A stretch of DNA of 64,000 nt from Odobenus rosmarus divergens (Eukaryota > Chordata > Mammalia > Carnivora > Odobenidae), in NCBI RefSeq assembly GCF_000321225.1, contig NW_004450267.1, positions 7,548,601 to 7,612,600 on the forward strand, in the 5' to 3' direction. The notes under the pieces were generated by a model, which was not told the origin of the DNA, ran no database searches, and worked only from the letters and a program-made list of their open reading frames with translations. This document shows positions 1 through 12,049 of the stretch, piece after piece. Positions within the stretch are counted from its first letter, which is position 1, and each line of letters opens with the position of its first letter. The position numbers were made by a program, and so were the translations under genes.

Positions 1-39
1 AAGTGACTCAATGTGTCAAGCCTTCTGCTTGGTCCTTTA

Positions 40-200
40 TACATCACTCATTCCTACAACATCTCTGTGAGTGAGGCATTATTATTTCCATTCTACATTT
101 GAGTAGACTGAGGCTAATGGAGCCCAAAGATAACACAGTCAATAAATAAAATCTGAATCAAGGCCCATGTAGCTCATAGCCTATGACTTTACACTCAGGA
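40..200 (-). mobile_element. MIR-type SINE fragment
   Basis: The reverse-complement MIR pattern is visible: a stretch about a base-count change in a fraction-type tail, then 'gactgaggct', then a degraded 'cacagtcaataaa' and 'gaatcaaggccca' block corresponding to the tRNA-like head read backwards. It is old and inactive. The assignment rests on remembered consensus order. Confidence 0.5.
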
Positions 201-1265
201 GTCAACATGTAGAGTTGTACTCTCTTAGTATGTATTCTAAATACACCGGCCTTTGTTTGGGAGTTTGTGCCTTTATCACTGGTTTCCTACAGCTCCAGCA
301 CAGTGTCATGTGCTTGAAGGTACTGTTCACAATGGCAACAGATGAAGTTACCTTCCAAATCCTTCCCAGAGTCTTCTTCCATCAGAGGCCCACTGAAACC
401 TAACGTAAACAGAGGGCATGTGAATGTAGTCACCATATTCATCAAAAGTAATGCCTTTTATACAACAGTTAACATACTATGTTGTCATGACAGGATGTAA
501 TGAGTTAAAACCAAGATGAAAAGACATGAGAGGAAGGAGAGGGAAAGCCCAACTGGGAGACATGAGAGAGGGTAGACAAAGAGTCACCTTTTCTGTAAGC
601 TCCCCCTTCACCTGGGAAAGAAGGTAGCACCACTAAGCCTCTCCCTAGGTAGAGAGCTTCCCCTAGTTTTTGAAACTGGCTGAGCCCCTCATTCAAGCCC
701 ACCTCATGACCTCTCATAAAGGGAGGTCACCACCACCTGGGGGCTCCCTTAAAGCCAACACAAACACAACTCTCCCTAGCAGAAATCAGCTCTCCACGCT
801 CTTTCCTGAACTCTCCCACATTGTCTAACTGAGGTTCCCAGAGCTTGGACCAGGTGGAGATTCAGTTGCCTATGGCAACCAAAACCTACTGCTTCAAATC
901 CAACTTCACTTTCATTGGGCTGGGGGGATGGAAGTCAAGGAGGAGCCAGGACCAAGCTGCCTTTGTGTCTAATACGTTCACTTCACAATCATCATGCCTT
1001 ATACTCATGTAAGTCTTCAGCTTTTTAAAGGGCTTTCCGGTAGCATCTCATCATCTCTTAATCTGGCAGACAGGAAATCCTGCAGTTGTTTTGTCCCTCT
1101 CCACCAGCCTCAGCACCTTTGGAGACCAAAAGACTTTCAGCAGAGGAAGAGCAGAAATATGAACTTCCCAATACAAAGCCACAGAATCACTCAGCCTTGC
1201 AAATGGATAGGGTCTTAGCAGCTCTCTAACTAGACTTCCCTCATCCTTAGCAGGGGTTCCCTATA
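201..1265. other. No gene recognised
   Basis: Unique-looking sequence. The short open frames at 505-717 and 994-1218 have no recognisable domain, splice context or codon signature. No repeat family is identified. Confidence 0.5.
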
Positions 1266-1269
1266 AACC

Positions 1270-1495
1270 AGCACCGTCCAAGAGAACTTTCTAGGATGAT
1301 GGAAATGAGCGGATTTGCTCTGTCCAATACAGACCTCACTCGCTAGTCACGTGTGGCTATTGATCACTTGAAATGAAGCTAATGCAATGGAGAAGCTGAA
1401 TTTTTTATTTTATCTTAATTTTAACAAATTGTAACTTTAAGAGCCACATGTGGGTAGTGGCTACCGTATGGGACAATGCAGCTCTGCAGCATCGC
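1270..1495. mobile_element. Short non-autonomous DNA transposon (hAT/MER-like)
   Basis: The two ends are imperfect inverted repeats: 'agcaccgtccaagagaac' at the left matches the inverse of 'gtatgggacaatgcagctct' at the right. Inner inverted blocks 'cacgtgtggctattgatcacttgaa' (left) and 'agccacatgtgggtagtggct' (right) surround an AT-rich core. This is the widespread 'ctgtccaata ... cacatgtggcta' mammalian MER element. It encodes nothing. I do not assign a subfamily. Confidence 0.7.
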
Positions 1496-1694
1496 AACCA
1501 GACCTCACTGCAATGGTAATTTATGGCCTCAATTTGCCACATGGTATTCTGCAGGCCAAAAAGCATCATGGAATTTTACACAGAGGATAACAGCCATGTG
1601 TGCTGAAAGAACCACCAGAGGAAAAGGCTAACTGGATTACCCTTTACCTATAGTTTGGATATTGATCACTTCAGTAACAAAATGCTTACATATT

Positions 1695-1790
1695 CTTACA
1701 GACTGAGGTTAGAAACAGAGGAAACACTAAAGACTATCTAGCTCAACCCCTCATTTTATCCATGGGAAAACAGACATGCTATACCTTTCT
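1695..1790 (-). mobile_element. MIR-like SINE fragment
   Basis: The block 'gactatctagctcaacccctcattttatccatgggaaaacag' follows the order of the antisense MIR/MIR3 core ('...agtccaacccctcattttacagatgaggaaac'). It is a short, diverged relic. Confidence 0.4.
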
Positions 1791-2353
1791 TCTCAGACTA
1801 TACTAGACTCCTGTTTTCTAGGGAGTCTTGTGTGGCTCCATACTTGCTCCTAAAGATTCTGACAACCTGCCCAGGTATTCTGTATCTCTAGGTATGCCAG
1901 GGTAAGAGCCAAACTGGAGAGAAGAGATTACAATTACCACAATCACCATTAGCGGCCAGGATCTCCTCAATGATTTCATAAGGGACCTAGAAGTCAGGGG
2001 TAAACTGCAGGAAAAGAGCTGGGCCCAGACTCTGGATGCAGAGCCCCGTGGTTCTGCTCTCATTACTGCCCATTCTCCACCTTCACTTGTCCAATCACCT
2101 ATTTGGAAAGCCCCTGATTTGAATGTTCAGAAAAAAACTGTTTTCCTCTCATCTTGGCTCAGAGCAGTGGTCTCAGTTTAAATTGGGGGCTTCTAGGCAA
2201 AATTGGCTCCCAGAGCAATCTCTTTCCTTTGTCATTTGCTTTGTTATTTGCTGGAGAGGGGGAGCCCCCATTGGTGTGGGTACTAGAAATGAAGATTTTG
2301 AAGTTATGGAAAGAATCTAATTTTCTTATAAAAAGAAAAATATACCCTTTTCT

Positions 2354-2377
2354 GTTTTGTTTTGTTTTGTTTTTTTA
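2354..2377 (+). repeat. (TTTTG)n short tandem repeat
   Basis: Three to four units of a T-rich pentamer run into a T homopolymer. It is likely length-variable. Confidence 0.7.
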
Positions 2378-2549
2378 ACTGGACGTTAATAAGAATGCAG
2401 ATGCATGTCAGACTAATTTTTACCAGTGTTACTTAGAGATGTTTGGTCATACTGTTAAGGAGAAATGTCCAATGACATGTAAACATTTATTCATCAAACA
2501 CCTTTGTAGTCACTAAGCTAGGCATAGCATTATCTTATAGAAGAGACAA

Positions 2550-3100
2550 ATAGCATTCATCCATTCAATATTTATTGAGTCCCTACTAGACAGAGAAAGT
2601 TCCTATCTTCATAGAACTTATGTTCCAGTAATGGGAGGCTTTCAGTACTCATGTGTACAAAATAAAACTATCATTTCAGAGAGTGTAAGTCCTAAGAGGA
2701 CATAAAAACGGTAGGATAGAGAGTGAAGAGTGGGATGGGGTGTGTCACTTGAGCTATGGTGGTCAGGAAAGGCCACTTTAAGGAAGTGACATTTGAGCTA
2801 AAGCCTGAATATTGGGAAGGAGGCAAATGAGAGGGTAAGAGAGGCCCCAGGTCGAAGGAATCACATTGCAAAAGCCCCGGGATGAGAACAAGCTCGACAT
2901 GTTTTAGGAACAGAACACTGGTAAGGCTGGAGTGAAGGGAACAAGTGGGAAGTATTTCAGAGAGGAGGGCTGAGAAAGAGGAAGGTTCAGATCCCATAGA
3001 GCCTGACAGGTAAAGTAAAAGGTGTGGATGCTATTCCTAGAACAACGGGAAGTCACTTGGGAGTTTTAAACATGAGAGAGAGATGATCAGATTTATGAAT
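2550..3100. mobile_element. Ancient mammalian interspersed repeat (L2/MIR era)
   Basis: It begins with 'ttcattcaatatttattgagtccctacta', then carries the typical order 'ggtcaggaaaggcc...gtgacatttgagct...cctgaa', 'ttgcaaaagccc', 'gaacaagctcgacatg', 'gggaagtcacttgggagttttaa' and 'agatgatcagattta'. The same module order recurs at 9880-10370 and 24560-25230, so this is one dispersed family. I do not assign the family name. The open frame on the minus strand at 2692-2997 is incidental. Confidence 0.6.
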
Positions 3101-3412
3101 ACGAATACATACAATTATGGATAAAATATTTACCATATAGGAAGATGACTACAAAGCAGGCCATTACAAAAGTATTATAGGAACTATGTTAACAAAGAAA
3201 CCTGCAGGAGAGAATAGGCAGGCCTCATGGAGTGATGGCATTCCAGGCCATCAGAGCAGGTGCAAAGGTATGGAAATGTGAAACAACACTGTGAACATGA
3301 TGGCATGCTGGAGGGGACCACAGGTGGTCAGTCAGCATGGAGGCACTAGGTGTGAGTCACCCCTGGGAGATCTTAGACACCAGCCCCAGAAATTGAAATT
3401 ATTTTGCAGGCC

Positions 3413-3570
3413 ACTGGTTCTTAACTTGACTCTTAAAATACTGGTATCGGGCCCCACACCAGACCAATTAGATGAGAAATTCTGAGGTGGGAGGGCAGGC
3501 ACCGGTATATTTAAAAGCTCTCTGGGTGATGTTAATGCATAGCCAGGGTTGAGAACCACGCTGTAGGTGA
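3413..3570 (+). mobile_element. MER20-like hAT-Charlie element
   Basis: The element runs from 'ccactggttcttaacttgactc' to 'agccagggttgagaaccac', which are inverted ends. The core is 'gggccccacaccagaccaatta ... ggtgggagggcaggcaccggtat', matching the MER20 order. It is non-coding. Part of the minus-strand open frame at 3332-3601 crosses it and is spurious. Confidence 0.8.
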
Positions 3571-3839
3571 TGATTGAGGGGCCCTGCAGGGTTTGAGACA
3601 AGGGGTAACAATTATTTATTTTCCATTACAAATTTGTTTTTCTAAAGATTATATTTTAGAATATGGTATTTTTAAAGCATAATATATTCAAGCAATGATG
3701 ACAAATTAATTACCTACATTTGCATTTAAAAGTGCTGAACATTGTCACAAATGGAGTCACCAAGTTTCCCTTCCTCCTGAACTCTGGCTCTTATGACAGT
3801 TTATGAGAAACATAGAAACTTCCAGACAGAGGAAACCAT

Positions 3840-4005
3840 CAACAGTACAGAGTTTGTGGACTTTAGAGCCAGAAGGGCACTCCCGAGAGCCCCTTTACTT
3901 TATAGATAGAAAAAGAGAGGCCCAGAGAGGTACCCAGGGTTAGCAGCAAGGACAGAACCAGAACCCAAACTGTTTCTACCTCGCCATGCTGCCGCTTGTT
4001 TATTA
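3840..4005 (-). mobile_element. MIR-like SINE
   Basis: The antisense MIR order is seen: 'tttagagccagaagggcac', 'ctttatagatagaaa', 'ggcccagagaggt', 'cagaaccagaacccaaactg'. It is an old relic with substitutions throughout. Confidence 0.6.
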
Positions 4006-7000
4006 CTCAAGAAAAGCCATCCTAATTTCTGGACTTGGCATGTTTCACAATATTAAGTAGATCATGAAAGAGCACTTAATTTTAGAAAAGAAATGTAAAA
4101 GAGGAAAAGGATGGGGGAAAGAAAAGGCCAAACTAATTAAATACAGTTTTGGGCACATACAACTTTATTTTTCAGGTTATCCGCTTAGTTTATGACTGCT
4201 AAAGTTACTGCTTCTTCTCATGCTTGTTTTTGCTATTTCCATAGGCTTCCGTAAACTGAGAATTTGTTCAAAGTAACAGGTTAGTGATTCTTGCTCAAAG
4301 CACATATTTCAAGACGTAGACCCACATTTTTCTCCAGCCTCTGGAAGAGAGAGGGGTTTGGAGCAAGAGACAGAGAAGACTGGGTCCTTTCCCCATGCGG
4401 CAGGATGCATTTCAGGACAGAATCCCTGGCTCTGTTAGAACCAAATACCTGAGCATCATTTGAATCTAGTTTTGAAATACCATTCCAGCCCTGAAAGGTG
4501 AACTATACTGTACATTTTAAAGGTGCGTCAAGCAAATGCAGTGGCAGCGCTAGCTACATTTATACTGCCACCTTCAAGCTCCAGACCCAAGATTCACGCA
4601 GCAGCAGTGACCAACCACGTGGTTCTTCTCCATTTCTTGATGAAGTCTTTCATTTTACTTTCCTCTGGACAAGGTGGAGGAAGTGCACTGAGATTTTAAA
4701 TGCCTGCTGAGTTTATCTGAAACAGAGGTAAATGATGTCTCAGCCAAGGGCACTGTCCAATCTGGATGCAGCGATAGCCACAGAAACTGACTTTGTGCAT
4801 TTAAGTGTGTGAGTCCTGCAGTGATTCCAAAAGATAGTGCTTCTTGCTACTCACAACGACCAAAGAAGAGATCAGGTTCAAGCTGGGCTGTGTGTCGGCT
4901 ATGAAAGCTATAACCAACCCCAGCAGAGGTAGACATTGCAACTGAGTCAACAGAAATAGTGGCTTAGCCAAGGCTTGGTCATGCAAAGATGGAAGCAAAT
5001 CCTTAGTAAAAATCAGTCAAGTAGCCCAGGAGCAAGACTACATACAGATGAGCTCAGGAGGAGGAGCACAGAGCTTGGAAGTCGGCTCGGAACAAGCCTA
5101 TGGGTGAACTATGTGAGGTCCACGGTAAGGGCTACCCAGCCCAAGGGTGGTGACTTCTGACTTTAAAGGGACCGAGCTCAAGACAGCCATCAGTATGCTT
5201 TCTTCAGCCAGAAATCCTCCGAAATTGTCTCCGCATCTTCTTAGGATATACCCAGAACTCTACCGCTGTCCAGAATTGAGGGAAGGGTGCCCAGAACTTG
5301 GTCTATCTTTCTAAACTGTGAAACTACCCTTTACAGTCCTTTAAGATCTTTAGATATTACTTTCATGAATAACTCAGGTGTTTTGTTTTAAACTTCCAAA
5401 AGGGCATCACTACTCTACATGATCTAGCTTTTTCTACAGCCTCTCAGAGGCTTTTGTAGACTTATCCGATGTTTTTAATCCCTGAGTAAAGGTCCTAAGA
5501 TAGTTCTATGTCCTGTTGTAATATTTATACATTTCTTCTTCTACTTTTATATTGTTTCTTTTTACTTCTTATGCAACTCCAATTCTAGAGCCTTTTATGT
5601 GTCTTAGAAACTATTTTTCTCTCCTATTTTCTGGAGTGCATTCACCTTATAAAAACCTATAAAAACACCAACAAAAAATATATTTTAATGTCATGAACAG
5701 ATTTAGGCTATAGGACGCACGTTCTAATGCAGCATTAGGTGAGGACATTTTTCTCCATACTGCTTTTATATCACTTGCAAGGTGATTTGTCAAAACAAAT
5801 ACTTTACCACTCTTCTCTGTAAGACTTCATATATTCCATGCTTGGCGGTTCCTTTCTATTTTTAAAATCTGGAAACACAAAAGATGATTCAAGTGTCACT
5901 ATCAGGGAATTCCTGGTTCTTTCCCTCTATGTGAGTGATCAAGCACCCATCGATCGGCAAGTCCCGCAGTAGCTGCTTACTCCTCCTGGATGCTTCCATC
6001 GCCTGTTCACATCCTCCCTCTGAAGAGGTTTGCCAGGAATGTCTTCTGGGGCCAGGGCTGGAGTGCCCATGTAACCTTCTGGCCTACATCCACTCTCAGG
6101 CACTCATACCAATGTGTGCCAGGAAAACACAAGAGCTTTTTTTTTTTATGCATTTATTTTTCTGTCCTTCTCATCTTCAAATGTCATCTTATCTGTGCCA
6201 TGTTTTAACTAGAGCTAAGGGGACTGTGGGTGGCTTGCATTTGTTTCCTGTGTGGTCCTGGTGAGGATGCTGTGGTTTCGGACAGAGCAGCAACAGGAAG
6301 TAGAGATTTGGAGAGCTAGACGGGGCTACTGGTGTCATCTCCATCCTGCACCCCTTTCTCACTCATGAAGAACTGTTTCATGCAGCAGATGCATCCCGCA
6401 CAAGAGATGCACTCAGCCATCCTCATCTCCTTTAGACACCCTTATGTCCAGTAAAGGTATTTGGAAGTCAAGCTGCTTCTTCTTTGGAATAACCTGCAGT
6501 GAGGAAGGTCTTCAGGTGCAGGAAGGAGGTTCCATTTTGCTAAGGAGAAAAAGACAAAACTGTAGTTGGTGCTTCTCTAGTTTCCAGGCAATCCTCTCCA
6601 TCCTCTATCACTCTAATAATAGCCCCTTCAGAGGGCACTAGGCAGTATTCCAGCTCTGAAGGCCCCACCTCAGGAGTAAGATTGGGTGTTTGATTTTGCC
6701 TTAGAGCATGGGTTCACAAGAATTCAAATATAATTTACATACATTATGGAAATATGCCACTGGAGCTAAAACAGACTATAATAATCAGAGTTCAGATGAA
6801 TTGAAACTCTTACCTTTCAGAGGGGAGACATCTCTTTTTTCTTTGTGAATCTCAAAGTGAAGGGCCACAAGGGGCTGATTTCCAACTTCCTTCCAACTCC
6901 TACACCTTCACACTGGCTCTTACTCCTGCCACGCAAGGCAGTGAGCTTCTTGTTTTATAATCTCCACAGGCTCCAGCGAGAGTCCACTCCACCCAGACTT

Positions 7001-8090
7001 TTAAGGCCTAGTTAGGAGGACTGGCACTTGTCCTCCAACCTGTGGAGCAAAATTCAACAAGAAGAAGCCCACAAGGAAGGCACGGATTTTCCCTATCCCC
7101 AGCCCCCTCTCAGGACAGCGGCCGCCTGCCTTGAAGGCAGAAGTATGTGCTGCCGCTCCATCTGAGAGCCCTGCCTGGTTCTGTGCATGCCTCAAAATCA
7201 TCAGGCACCATGGACACGTCTACGTTATACAGTGTTCTGCATCACTTTCGGAGAGAACTTGGAGCAGGCACAATACAGGTTTCCATATTTGAACATGAAA
7301 ATGTAAGCATTTTATTTTGTGCTAAAATGAAACAACTTCTCAATCCAGAAGATGTCCATCTTTCAGCCACTTTCTGAGTTATTCTCTGGGCCGTCAGCCT
7401 ATGGGGGACTCCTCAGAATCTGAGAGGCCATCGGGCAGTATTTATGCCTGTGGTTTTGATCTTCGGAAGCAGGTCAGAGCTAGGAAGAGGAGAAAATTGG
7501 GAGGTAATCCTAGAAGGCTTTGATGTGGAAGCCCACAGGCCTGCCGAATGAAATGTTCTGGGAGGTGTGCAAATAGTTCTGGCTTCCGGAAGCAAAGTCT
7601 GGGCCAGAGAACCAGGGTCTGTGATGGCATGGGACATTTTTGGTCAAGTGCCTGAAGCCACATGGGACTCCCATGTTTCGGTGCTGCAGCTGTAAACCCA
7701 CTTGCACCCTGACCTCCTGGGATAAAGAGTAAATTGGGTACCAAAGGGAAGAAGAAAGAGGAAAGAATAGTGCTGGGGTGGGGGCATATACTTGGGGCAG
7801 AGGTAGAGCCAGATCCCATGTTATTAAGTACAGTTTACGGTTCATCCCAATTCCAATTGTTGCGATCTAATTTACCCACTCCCAAGGGAATTTCTAGAGC
7901 CATCCAAAAGTAATAACAATAATCCATTGTGTTAATTGAGTCCTGGTAAACAGGGCTAATTCCTCATAATGACTGTAAATATGAGCATTCACCACAAAGT
8001 GCAATAATTGCCCTATAACACCCAGAGTGTCAGATTAACTTGAATGTCAACTTTGTCCAGTATTTGCATCGCTTTGTTTTTTGTGGGGAG
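4006..8090. other. No gene recognised
   Basis: Four kilobases with no recognised gene. Open frames of up to 125 codons (for example 7442-7819 minus and 5935-6264 plus) occur in all frames and on both strands and show no known domain. There is a T9 run near 6138. Repeats too diverged to read by eye may be present. Confidence 0.5.
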
Positions 8091-8094
8091 GTGC

Positions 8095-8275
8095 TTGTGA
8101 TTTTTCTGTGTGTGTGCTAAAATATACACAACACAAAATTTAGCATTTTAACTACTTTTAAGTGTACATATAGTTCAGCAGCATTAAGTACATTTACATC
8201 GTTGTACAACCATCACCATCATCCATATCCAGAACCTTTCAGTATCATCCCATACTGAAAACTGCATTATTTTTC
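8095..8275 (-). mobile_element. Old LINE-1 (L1M) 3' fragment
   Basis: The order 'acacaacacaaaatttagcatttta', 'acttttaagtgtacatatagttcagcagcattaagtacattta', 'acaaccatcaccatcatccatatcc' is that of the L1M 3' untranslated region read in antisense. No coding part remains. Confidence 0.65.
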
Positions 8276-8979
8276 ACACAGGGTGTGAGCCACCCCAGAC
8301 CCCAAAGCACAAGGAATCTTCCTGTCTTCCTGTTTAGTCCTGGGGAGACTATTATATAGCATTTTAAGGTTTACAAAGTGTTCTTCTTCAAAGCACACAT
8401 CAACTTACATGCCTTCTGCAAAAGGGAGAAGAGCAAGTTTCTGAGAGGGGGACGGACTTGCTCAAATAGAACAGTGACAATAGATGGAAATGGGCCAGGC
8501 ATCCCACGCACATCCCATTGTATCTCACCACCTCTAACACCGAGGAGGAAGAGAAGGGTCCACGGAAGTAGCACCTACGGACGTTCTCTAAGGGCAGAGT
8601 TGGTCTCTTGTCCCACCCTCTACTTTATGGGGTTCTCACTGCTTTGAGGACAGAGAGCCAGAGCTGCCTAGGGTCCCAGAAAGAGAAGGCAGTCTCAGAC
8701 ACGGCACTCCTTATGAAAGCCAACTTGGGTAGTGTAGCACTTTCTCTCCTCTCCTTATTCCCTTGCATCAAAACAAACCCACACCCCATCCACTTTTTCA
8801 CAAGCTTACCATAATAAAACCCTCCCCGTGCCCTCTTCCTAGCAAACACCTCCCTTATTCCTGATGATCATTTTAACCAGATTTCTCCTGCATAAAATTG
8901 GAAGCAACCAACAGACCTGCCTGGTGTGATTTCTCCTTCCTATACCTCATAGGGATGGCTCTGCCCATGACTGGACTCC

Positions 8980-9483
8980 ACTGTATTGATTTCCTAGGGC
9001 TACCAAAACAAAATATCAGAAACTAGATGGCTTAAAACAAAAGAGAAAAGAAAAACAAAGAAAACAAACAAAACCAAAAAAAAAAAAAAAAGACAAAAAA
9101 CCAGAAATGTATTCTTTCACAGTTCAGGCCAGAAGTCCAAAATCAAGGTGTCAGCAGTGCCATGCTCCCACCTAACGCTCTAGGGAAGAATCCTTGCTTG
9201 CCTCTTCTTAATTTCTGTAGCTCCTGACAATCCCTGGCATCCCAGGCTTGTGGCTTATCTCACTCATCCCTGCCCCCACCTTTGCATGGCCTTCTTCTCT
9301 CTGTGCCTTCTGCTCTTATAAGAATGTCGTCCATTGGATTTAGAGCCCACCCTAATCCAGTGTGACCTTTACCTTACCTTAAATAATGACATCTGCAAAG
9401 ACCCGATTTCCAAATAAGGTCATATTCTGAGGTTTCAGGTAGACGTGAACTTCAGAGGACACTTGTTCAACCCTATACACCTA
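8980..9483 (-). mobile_element. Solo LTR, MLT1-like (ERVL-MaLR)
   Basis: The plus strand shows the MLT1 LTR backwards: 'gatttcctagggctaccaaaacaaaatatcag', 'agatggcttaaaac', 'cacagttcaggccagaagtcc', 'aatcaaggtgtcagcag', then 'cttataagaatg', 'ggatttagagcccaccctaat' and 'tttccaaataaggtcatattctgagg'. No internal proviral sequence adjoins it, so it is a solitary LTR. An A-rich tract (9036-9092) interrupts the 5'-most part of this strand. Confidence 0.8.
9036..9092 (+). repeat. A-rich tract inside the LTR
   Basis: A run of A with scattered C and G ends in a 17-base A homopolymer. It sits where the MLT1 consensus, as I remember it, has only a short 'aacaacag', so it is an expansion or a small insertion. 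Confidence 0.6.
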
Positions 9484-9658
9484 TCTTACATCTTTAAGAT
9501 GTGTTAAATCCAATTTCTTGTTTTCTTTGGAGTTTTGTTTTTGTTTTTGCCTTTAGCACCTGCTCCGTTTCAATCCTGCTCTTGACCCCTTTTTGGAAAC
9601 CTTTCTGAGGCATCTGCCTCTATTCCCTTTATCTCATTAAACATCTCCAAACCTCACT

Positions 9659-9802
9659 TTAAAATGAGTGCATGGCTGGGTGTTCTACACAACTGATGAA
9701 TTACTGAACACTACATCTGAAACTAATGATGTACTATATGTTGGCTAATTGAATATAAATTAAAAAAATAAATAAAAATAAAAAATTAAAATGGGTGCAT
9801 GG
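9659..9802 (+). mobile_element. 5'-truncated LINE-1 3' stub with target-site duplication
   Basis: The stub body is 9676-9785. It holds the carnivore L1 3' end order 'gggtgttctacacaactgatgaatt', 'ctacatctgaaactaatgatgtactatatgttggctaattgaat' and an A-rich tail. It is flanked by 17-bp copies 'ttaaaatgagtgcatgg' (9659-9675) and 'ttaaaatgggtgcatgg' (9786-9802) that differ at one position. This makes it an unambiguous short retrotransposition product. Confidence 0.88.
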
Positions 9803-9879
9803 ACACCAGGTCAAGAAGGAAATAACAGTAAGTTGCCTAGAGAGGGTTCATTATTTCAAGTAGCCATCTCTCCACATTC

Positions 9880-10370
9880 ACCCAAGAAGCAATGTGTGCC
9901 CATCTCACATTCAGCATTGTGTTGGGGGCTACAGGGATTCCTCCACTCAAAGGGCTTAGTGCACACAAGAGAAGTGAGCTACTGCACAGCTATAAATGAG
10001 CAGGGAAGGTAAAAGAGTCAAATACTGAAGGATGGAGTAGATGTGCACAGGTGGAACAGCAAACAACATGGGACAACCTGGGAAAAGCACGAAGGTACAA
10101 ATAAGCCTGGTGTTTTCTGGGGACTGTGAACAGAACACGTCTGACAACACAATGGGCTTTGCTCCAGAGAGTGGGCTGGAGCAGTGATAAGGTTGGAAAG
10201 ACGACTGTTTGTGGATGTGCACCTGATTCTATAGGGCCTTGAGTCCAGGCCAAGAGGACCCATTAAGGGTTTTTAAGCAATTGGGGAGTTTGACTAAGTG
10301 GTGTTCAGGGAAGCCAGAACTAGTTGGGTGTGCAAGATGGACTGGGAGGAGTAGAGAGTTGGCAAGGAAG
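9880..10370. mobile_element. Ancient mammalian interspersed repeat, same family as 2550-3100
   Basis: It contains 'gttgggggctacaggga', 'aaaagcacgaaggtac', 'gagtgggctggagcagtga', 'atagggccttgagtcc', 'aagggtttttaagcaattggggag' and 'aagatggactggga' in the same order as the other two copies. The overlapping minus-strand open frames at 9956-10263 are incidental. Confidence 0.55.
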
Positions 10371-10374
10371 CCCT

Positions 10375-11935
10375 GGCTGAGAGCCCAGTTAAGAAGATAG
10401 GCTTCGGGGCCAGAGCTTTACTCCTCCACTGTCAGTGAATCCCCGTCCATTGCAGTAACCTTCCGTCAGACTCTCAATCACTACAGCCATCCTGACATGG
10501 CTCGGGGTAGGGCACCTGGCTGGCTTCCAGCCCTCCCTTCCCATTAACATGATGAGCTGCAGAGGGCATGTCAGGCAGAGCTTTCAGCAAATTCCAGGAA
10601 TGGAGATCCCCTTCAGACACAAATTCTGAAGAGAAGCTCAGGAGTGCTTTGCAAATCAACACATGAACACCTTTTATGGACAATGGCCTGTCCAGAGAAG
10701 GCCGAATCACCATCTCAGCTCAGATCCTGTTTCTTCCCACTGTTGTACTTCCCTAGGACTGGTGCTAGCATCCAAGAGGTAACAAAGTGACCCCAGCTCA
10801 GGTACTATTTTGCAGCAGAGGGCACCATATAAGTGATTATTGTCTCTGATTAGACTGGGAGCCTCCCAAGAAGGGTGGACTGTCTTCCCCATAAGGCTCC
10901 CTCTATCAGGGTCCTTACTGTCACTAGACACAAAGCCCAGGGGAGGTTGTAACACACCCCCACCTTCTCCATCCTCTTCATTCACCCACAAACTCCTCTG
11001 CTTGGGACCTTAAGGATCAGAGGGAGAGGTGGAGGTGACACTGAAGGGGCAGAAGCAAACCAGAATATGGTGGGCAGAATAATTTCTGAACTCCATAAGG
11101 TACATCTCTGAGCCTCTTTTCTTGCCTTAGGCCTTCCTAGAGAAATATGAGCAGAAGAGGGGAGCTCCAATTATCAGGAGGACGGCTGACTCCTTTGGCT
11201 TCCCTTCTTCTTAAGAAAAGCTTTGTACACCACCACAGGAGGCTTCCTCTGGCTCTACACCCACTGCCATCCTTGCCCGACTGTAGACCAGCCCAGAGCA
11301 ACAGGCCTCAGGTAAGAGCTGTGGCAGGTACCTGCAGGGGAAAGGGGCAGGCAAGGAATTTCCTGAACGCAGCTAAGGCAAAGGTTGAGTAAAGACATCC
11401 TCTCCACTTCCACCTGCTTTTAAACTGGAAGTTCAAGCTTCACTAGAAATAGATGGTACACAGGACAGGAGTCCACAAGGAAAATAACCATCCTCCAGAT
11501 TGTTTTCCCTTTTTTAGTAATCAATCTAATTTGAAAGACATAACAACTTCCACCCCCTTTATTTCTGAAGAGAGATGTAAACAGGTGATTTATTTGTACT
11601 AAAATTAAACTCCCTGTGTGTAGCTTCTTGATGGTATTCATATATTGAATCTGACTCAGACTTTTGATGTGGAAAGGTTTTATTAACAGAACTACTTATC
11701 CCAGCCCACTCCCATCGGGATTCCTGGCTCTTGCCCAAAGTACATTTTGGCTATTTCTATGTTACCTTAGATTCTGGCACAGATTAATGTCTCATGACAA
11801 GCACATTCACAGACTCTATGAGAAATTCCTGGCTGTCCCTGGATAACAATAATGAAGCAAAATTGAAAGTAAGAAGCAGCCTTGGCTACACAGGCAAAGA
11901 CCCCCAGATTGCGAAGCCTAGAGACCCAGAATCTT
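10375..11935. other. No gene recognised
   Basis: Unique-looking sequence. Short open frames on both strands (for example 10474-10713, 10707-10991, 11147-11392) have no recognisable domain. Confidence 0.5.
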
Positions 11936-11939
11936 ATCA

Positions 11940-12045
11940 CAGCACTGTGATCCAGCCACTTGAGTCCTCAGGGTCTCAGGCTCCTCATCTGTAGAATGAG
12001 ATTGCTGGCCTCACACAGTTCTCAGTTCTCTTCCAACTCTGACTT
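11940..12045 (+). mobile_element. MIR-like SINE fragment
   Basis: 'ctcaggctcctcatctgtagaatgagat' followed by 'ctcttccaactctgacttcctgtgatt' matches the MIR central core and the adjoining 3' part. Confidence 0.55.
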
Positions 12046-12049
12046 CCTG

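Noticed and set aside
8980..9483. Endogenous retrovirus with genes
   Set aside because: Only one LTR-like segment is present. The flanks are not LTR or internal proviral sequence.
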